This document shows positions 6,276 to 9,363 of a DNA stretch of 9,363 nt, in pieces (position 1 is the first letter of the stretch; every line of letters starts with the position of its first letter). Under the pieces are notes generated by a model. It did not search any database and had not been told where the DNA came from. It saw only the letters and a program-made list of their open reading frames with translations. A program made the translations under genes and the position numbers. The DNA is from Bacillota bacterium (GTDB lineage Bacteria > Bacillota > Clostridia > Tissierellales > Peptoniphilaceae), in contig JAEXBU010000023.1 in NCBI GenBank assembly GCA_023393815.1, positions 1 through 9,363 of the forward strand, in the 5' to 3' direction.

Positions 6276-8042
6276 ATGACTTTTTCATCGAAAATCCGAG
6301 CTATAAAACCTTACTTTGTATCCTACCGCGGGATTCTCCTGACGGACCTTTTCTGCGCGGGCCTTACTACCGTGTCCGAGATCATTCTGCCCGTCATCCT
6401 GCGCTATTTAACCAACTTGGGGGTCAAAGACATTCGCCTGATTACGCCCCCCTTAATCGGGAAACTCGCCATCTTGTTTTTTGTCATTAAGGCCGTGGAA
6501 ATCCTCTCCGCCTACTACATGACCAATATCGGGCACATGATGGGCGCCAATATTGAAAAGGATATGCGCAGAGACGTCTACAATCACCTGCAGACCTTGA
6601 GCGCTTCCTTCTACAACGACACCCAAGTGGGTCAAATTATGAGCCGGATCACCAACGACCTCTTCGACATTACCGAGTTTTCCCACCATGCGCCGGAGGA
6701 ATACTTTATCGCCGTGGTGAAGGTCGTGACCACTTTCGTTATTTTAGCATCCATCCACGGGAAATTGACCTTGGGGCTGTATTTCATGATTCCTTTGATG
6801 CTTATTGCGGCGCGGAAATTTCGGATTCGAATGCTCGTGGCGCAGCGGAAACAACGAGCCATGATGGGGGATTTGAACGCCACCATCGAAGATTCTATTT
6901 CGGGCATTCGCGTAACGAAGTCCTTTGCCAATGAGGACATCGAGCAGGCACGTTTCGACAGCGAAAATATGCGCTTTCTGGAAACCAAGCGGGAATTTTA
7001 CAAGGCCATGGCGGGCTTTAACGCCGTTACCCGCAATTTCGACGGGATCATGTATTTGATCGTTATTATTGCCGGCGGATGGTGCATGATGGCGGGAGAA
7101 ATTCTGCCGGGGGACATGGTCGCCTACATTATGTACGTGAGCACCATGGTAGCCACGGTGCGGCGCATTATCGACTTTACCGAAACCTTCCAAAAGGGTC
7201 TTACGGGCATCGAGCGCTTCCACGAAATCATGTCCACACAAAGTGACATCAAAGACAAAGAAGATGCGCTGGATTTAGTAAAGGCCGAAGGCGCCATCGC
7301 CTTTGAAAAGGTGGATTTCGCTTACGAAGGAAAGTTGAAGGTGTTGGAAGACTTTAATCTGTCCATTCGTCCCGGGGAGAAGGTGGCTTTGGTAGGCCCT
7401 TCCGGCGCGGGGAAAACCACCATCTGCAACCTGATTCCCCGATTCTGGGACGTAGACGGCGGCGCGGTAAAGGTAGACGGCCACGACGTGCGGGATCTGC
7501 GACTGGAAAGCCTAAGGAAAAATATCGGCATGGTACAGCAGGACGTATATCTCTTTAACACGAACATTATGGAGAATATTCGTTACGGCAGGCCCGAGGC
7601 CGACGACGTGGAAGTCATGGAGGCGGCGAAGCTCGCCAACGCCTACGACTTTATTATGGATCTGGACGAAGGATTTCAAACCCACGTGGGCGAGAGGGGC
7701 GTGAAATTGTCCGGCGGGCAGAAACAGAGGATCTCCATCGCTCGAGTCTTTTTAAAGAATCCATCGATTTTGATTCTGGACGAGGCCACCTCGGCGTTAG
7801 ACAACGAAAGTGAAATGATTATTCAACGATCTCTGGAGGCCCTCACCAAGGGACGCACCTCCATTACCATCGCCCACCGGCTTTCCACCGTGGAAAATGC
7901 CGATACGATTTTGGTCATGGAAAAAGGCAAGGGGATTGTGGAAAAGGGCTCCCATGAGGAACTGATGGCCCAAAAAGGCCTGTACTACTATCTGTATACC
8001 AAAGGCGGCGATTTGGTGGAAAACTTCGACGCCGCCCGGTGA
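6276..8042 (+). CDS. ABC exporter half-transporter (fused permease and ATPase, Sav1866/MsbA type)
   Basis: The product is 588 residues: a six-helix exporter membrane domain (about 15-305) followed by one ATPase domain (about 340-575). All ATPase motifs are canonical: Walker A GPSGAGKT (374-381), Q-loop at Q421/Q422, signature LSGGQ (478-482), Walker B ILILD (498-502) with catalytic Glu503, D-loop SALD and switch His534. The coupling-helix region YNDTQVGQIMSRITNDL (113-129) is typical of homodimeric exporters such as Sav1866 (578 residues). One gene suffices for a homodimer; no partner half-transporter is present. The substrate cannot be told from sequence: drugs, lipids or peptides are all possible. 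AAAGGTGTG precedes the ATG, 21 bases after the TraX-like gene. A terminator begins directly at the stop, so this is the last gene of the run. Confidence 0.93.
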   Translation: MTFSSKIRAIKPYFVSYRGILLTDLFCAGLTTVSEIILPVILRYLTNLGVKDIRLITPPLIGKLAILFFVIKAVEILSAYYMTNIGHMMGANIEKDMRRDVYNHLQTLSASFYNDTQVGQIMSRITNDLFDITEFSHHAPEEYFIAVVKVVTTFVILASIHGKLTLGLYFMIPLMLIAARKFRIRMLVAQRKQRAMMGDLNATIEDSISGIRVTKSFANEDIEQARFDSENMRFLETKREFYKAMAGFNAVTRNFDGIMYLIVIIAGGWCMMAGEILPGDMVAYIMYVSTMVATVRRIIDFTETFQKGLTGIERFHEIMSTQSDIKDKEDALDLVKAEGAIAFEKVDFAYEGKLKVLEDFNLSIRPGEKVALVGPSGAGKTTICNLIPRFWDVDGGAVKVDGHDVRDLRLESLRKNIGMVQQDVYLFNTNIMENIRYGRPEADDVEVMEAAKLANAYDFIMDLDEGFQTHVGERGVKLSGGQKQRISIARVFLKNPSILILDEATSALDNESEMIIQRSLEALTKGRTSITIAHRLSTVENADTILVMEKGKGIVEKGSHEELMAQKGLYYYLYTKGGDLVENFDAAR

Positions 8043-8043
8043 G

Positions 8044-8069
8044 AAAGGACCCGAAAAGGGTCTTTTTTT
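8044..8069 (+). terminator. Rho-independent terminator of the five-gene run
   Basis: GACCC (8048-8052) pairs with GGGTC (8058-8062) across a GAAAA loop and is followed by seven T residues (8063-8069). The A-run and G at 8044-8047 extend the helix into the T-run. It begins 2 bases after the ABC stop codon. Confidence 0.9.
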
Positions 8070-8079
8070 GCGGAAAGAA

Positions 8080-8108
8080 TTGACAGAAAGGGCAAAAAAC
8101 GGTACGCT
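8080..8108 (+). promoter_or_regulatory. Promoter of ssrA (tmRNA)
   Basis: A perfect TTGACA (8080-8085) is followed after 17 bases by TACGCT (8103-8108), which keeps the key T, A and final T of the -10 box. Transcription would start near 8115, 6 bases before the mature tmRNA 5' end. Confidence 0.7.
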
Positions 8109-8120
8109 AGAGTGACCCAT

Positions 8121-8471
8121 GGGGACGAAATGGCTTCGACGGGGATTCGGAAGCCGAGGCAGCAAGCCGTTGATGAGTCAGGCAACGTAAAAATGGCTCA
8201 ACAAATTAAATGCTAACGAAAACAACGTAGCACTGGCAGCGTAAACAACGCTACCCACGGAACTAAGAGGACCACGGCTTAGGGAAGTGTCAAATCAGTG
8301 GTGAAACGTCATCGGTCAAGCTTTGCCCCGATGCCGGAATGTATGAAGCTACCTTTTGGCGACCTTTTGTTTTTCTTTTCGCCCGAAGGGAAATTAAAAG
8401 AAAAACTGAGCTTGGAGAAACCTCGGTGAAAGAGTTCTCGGACGCGGGTTCGACCCCCGCCGTCTCCACCA
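8121..8471 (+). ncRNA. ssrA: tmRNA (transfer-messenger RNA), one-piece form
   Basis: tmRNA rescues ribosomes stalled on broken messages by acting first as alanyl-tRNA and then as a template for a degradation tag. The 351-base RNA has the tRNA-like ends: GGGGACG (8121-8127) pairs with CGTCTCC (8461-8467), followed by discriminator A and an encoded CCA. The third pair is G-U, the identity signal for alanyl-tRNA synthetase. The T-arm GCGGG-TTCGACC-CCCGC lies at 8444-8460. The 5' domain has the usual GGCTTCGACGGGGATT stretch. The tag frame is at 8212-8244. The length is normal for a bacterial tmRNA. Short open frames crossing this region on either strand are artefacts of the RNA gene. Confidence 0.97.
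8212..8244 (+). other. tmRNA tag-peptide reading frame
   Basis: Codons from GCT 8212 to the stop TAA at 8242-8244 spell ANENNVALAA. With the alanine carried by tmRNA itself, the added tag is AANENNVALAA. The ALAA end is the signal read by ClpXP-type proteases. It has the same length as the E. coli tag AANDENYALAA, with Val where E. coli has Tyr. Confidence 0.92.
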
Positions 8472-8482
8472 TACCATTTCAA

Positions 8483-8508
8483 GCGGTTTCAAATGACATC
8501 AAAACCGC
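8483..8508 (+). repeat. Inverted repeat just after ssrA
   Basis: GCGGTTT (8483-8489) and AAACCGC (8502-8508) are perfect inverted copies around a 12-base spacer, starting 11 bases after the tmRNA CCA. No T-tract follows directly. It may be a 3' processing structure or an old protein-binding site; its function is not known. Confidence 0.5.
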
Positions 8509-8514
8509 GAAGTT

Positions 8515-8556
8515 AAGCCATCTGTAATTTTTGCAATTGCAGATGGCTTTCCTTTT
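8515..8556 (+). terminator. Rho-independent terminator of ssrA
   Basis: A 15-bp stem (8515-8529 with 8535-8549, one G-U pair) closes a 5-base loop. The T-rich tail TTTCCTTTT (8548-8556) is interrupted by two C residues. The stem is long and the position after ssrA fits its role. Confidence 0.8.
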
Positions 8557-8582
8557 CAAAATAAAAAATAACAGTGTGGGAC

Positions 8583-8611
8583 TTTACTTTTCGAAGTTAC
8601 AGTGCTACAAT
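8583..8611 (+). promoter_or_regulatory. Promoter of the DUF2975-like gene
   Basis: TTTACT (8583-8588, 4 of 6) and TACAAT (8606-8611, 5 of 6) stand 17 bases apart. Transcription would begin near 8618, leaving a leader of about 105 bases before the start at 8723. That is unusually long for this window. Confidence 0.65.
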
Positions 8612-8710
8612 CGATTATGATAATTGATGAAAACGTAAACGAAAGTAGCTGTAGGTGTCTAAATGGGAAATACAATGTATTAGATATGTTGGATTTGACA
8701 TTGGAGTTAC

Positions 8711-8716
8711 AGGAGG
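8711..8716 (+). promoter_or_regulatory. Ribosome binding site that decides between ATG 8720 and ATG 8723
   Basis: AGGAGG is 3 bases from ATG 8720 and 6 bases from ATG 8723. The usual spacing favours 8723; starting at 8720 would add one methionine and nothing else. Confidence 0.7.
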
Positions 8717-8722
8717 GGAATG

Positions 8723-9172
8723 ATGGTAGAACGGAAAAATCTTGAAAGATATCGAACGTTCACGAAGATCTTTTATATTCTATGGTTCGTCTTATCCGTA
8801 CTCGTGATCGCTTCCATGTTTAAGGATGTGTTCGTAGGCCATATTGATCCACGAAACATCGTGTTTCAAGTGTTTTTTGCTATTCTATTGGCAATTTTAG
8901 GGTCTGCGTTTCATAATCTAAACCTTCTTCTAAAGGACATTCTTCAGGAGGATGCGTTTCCTTTAAAGTACCTGAGAAAAATTTCCTCGCTCGTAAAGAC
9001 GACGATGGCCGTCGTCTTTCTATATGGCTGTATAGGTTACGAAGGTGGGGGCCCGGGTCTGGAGCGAATTGATTTAAGTCCGGATATGATCATGTCGCTT
9101 GCCTTTTTGTTTTTTCTCCTGATTGTTTTCAAGCTGTTTTTTGTTTATGGGGATATGGTTCAGGACAAGTGA
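8723..9172 (+). CDS. Small four-helix membrane protein, DUF2975-like
   Basis: The product is 149 residues (150 if ATG 8720 is used). Four hydrophobic segments lie near residues 13-31, 45-65, 87-104 and 119-139. Between helices 2 and 3 is NLNLLLKDILQEDAFPLKYLRKISSL. This resembles DUF2975 proteins, where a polar loop with a Phe-Pro-type turn and an LRKI helix is typical, as is the end seen here (LFFVYGDMVQDK compared with IFKYG..LQEE). Function is unknown; DUF2975 genes often stand before a small Xre-type regulator gene, which is missing here. Base composition is visibly more AT-rich than in the genes left of ssrA, hinting at separate origin. The gene has its own promoter (8583-8611) and terminator (9202-9228). 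Gene reality is good; the family call is moderate. Confidence 0.75.
   Translation: MVERKNLERYRTFTKIFYILWFVLSVLVIASMFKDVFVGHIDPRNIVFQVFFAILLAILGSAFHNLNLLLKDILQEDAFPLKYLRKISSLVKTTMAVVFLYGCIGYEGGGPGLERIDLSPDMIMSLAFLFFLLIVFKLFFVYGDMVQDK
8995..9019 (+). repeat. Perfect intragenic hairpin in the DUF2975-like gene
   Basis: AAAGACGACG (8995-9004) and CGTCGTCTTT (9010-9019) are exact inverted copies around the 5-base loop ATGGC. The stem encodes part of the third membrane helix and the residues just before it. No T-tract of useful length follows. Confidence 0.6.
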
Positions 9173-9201
9173 TGGGAAAATCTTCAAAGGATTCGGTGAG
9201 G

Positions 9202-9228
9202 AGCCCGGTGAATACCGGGCTTTTTTTT
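9202..9228 (+). terminator. Rho-independent terminator of the DUF2975-like gene
   Basis: AGCCCGGT (9202-9209) pairs perfectly with ACCGGGCT (9214-9221) around a GAAT loop, and the T-run spans 9221-9228. It begins 30 bases after the stop codon. Confidence 0.92.
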
Positions 9229-9229
9229 A

Positions 9230-9363
9230 TTGGATGCATGGAAATCTCGTGCGACAAAATTTCTTCTAAATCGGGGTACACTCAAATTCCTTGCCACGAT
9301 CGGATAAGAATGTTTTTAAAGCTGCTTTGAGCAGGGTCTGAATCATTGTTCTTGCACTATGTA
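9230..9363 (-). pseudogene. Remnant of an IS30-family transposase, truncated and frameshifted
   Basis: Read on the minus strand from the right edge, bases 9361-9266 translate to a stretch containing LLKAALKTFLSDRGKEFEC. This matches the pattern I know from IS30-type DDE transposases around the second catalytic Asp (a KTxTxDRGKEFxCY-like block). The frame then reads TPI and hits TAG at 9268-9266. Adding one base after the TG near 9279 restores CYPDLEE, which fits the family, so a single-base deletion is likely. The next expected block (YFADPY and WQRGSNENxNG) never appears: the remnant stops at the terminator around 9229. The 5' part of the gene would lie beyond the right edge. The call rests on one motif block recalled from memory, so it is moderate. 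Confidence 0.6.

Noticed and set aside
6744..7241. A 165-codon minus-strand frame inside the ABC transporter gene
   Set aside because: It is the complement of conserved membrane-domain codons, with no recognisable motif. I treat it as a shadow.
8339..8527. Open frames on both strands across the 3' half of tmRNA
   Set aside because: This stretch is the structured RNA ssrA plus its terminator. Protein coding is not expected, and the frames run through the tRNA-like domain.
8695..8700. TTGACA shortly before the DUF2975-like gene
   Set aside because: A -10 box at normal spacing would fall on the start codons, and no suitable sequence is there. The promoter at 8583-8611 fits better.
9172..9330. 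Short frame starting at an ATG overlapping the DUF2975-like stop
   Set aside because: It runs straight through a strong terminator and then antisense through the transposase remnant, with no helix-turn-helix or other recognisable feature.
1..9363. CRISPR array, toxin-antitoxin pair, restriction or other defence cluster
   Set aside because: I looked for spaced direct repeats and for the usual gene pairs and found none in this window.

Overview
The window looks like a piece of a Bacillota (Firmicutes) chromosome. The grounds are near-consensus sigma-A promoters, strong AGGAGG-type ribosome binding sites, hairpin-plus-U-tract terminators, an sppA-RDD gene pair as in Bacillus subtilis, a YpmS-family gene, and a one-piece tmRNA. 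The moderate GC content and the clostridial style of several proteins suggest an anaerobic Clostridia/Tissierellia-type organism, but that is a weak inference from sequence feel.

Layout, left to right. (1) Bases 1-318 are the 3' end of a gene whose product ends in an RCK_C (TrkA-C) domain, probably a K+/H+ antiporter-type transporter. (2) A tRNA-Thr(GGT) follows at 373-448, with its own consensus promoter and a terminator. (3) On the minus strand, 2344 to 552, is a two-gene operon: the membrane protease SppA and an RDD-family membrane protein with an unusual acidic N-terminal extension. It has its own promoter and terminator. (4) On the plus strand, 2439-8042, is a tightly packed five-gene run: a YpmS-like membrane-anchored protein, a CNNM/CorC-type divalent-cation transporter with a CBS pair, a CDF transporter carrying the NDDD metal-site signature of manganese exporters, a TraX-family membrane protein, and an ABC exporter half-transporter. 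The SppA promoter and the likely promoter of this run overlap each other in the 94-bp divergent gap. (5) The tmRNA gene ssrA lies at 8121-8471 with its own promoter and terminator. Its tag frame reads ANENNVALAA, giving (A)ANENNVALAA on the product. (6) Downstream of ssrA the sequence becomes visibly more AT-rich. It holds an orphan DUF2975-like four-helix membrane protein with a long leader, then a truncated and frameshifted IS30-type transposase remnant running off the right edge on the minus strand.

The body of the window (1-8471) is ordinary housekeeping and membrane-homeostasis DNA. Its theme is cation control (K+, probable Mg2+ and probable Mn2+) and envelope maintenance (SppA and its probable inhibitor, ABC export). 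The part after the 3' end of ssrA, a classic integration hotspot, is the best candidate for accessory DNA. I do not see a clear new defence or mobile system. The observations most worth following are the overlapping divergent promoters, the acidic extension on the SppA partner, the post-ssrA segment, and a perfect hairpin inside the orphan membrane-protein gene.
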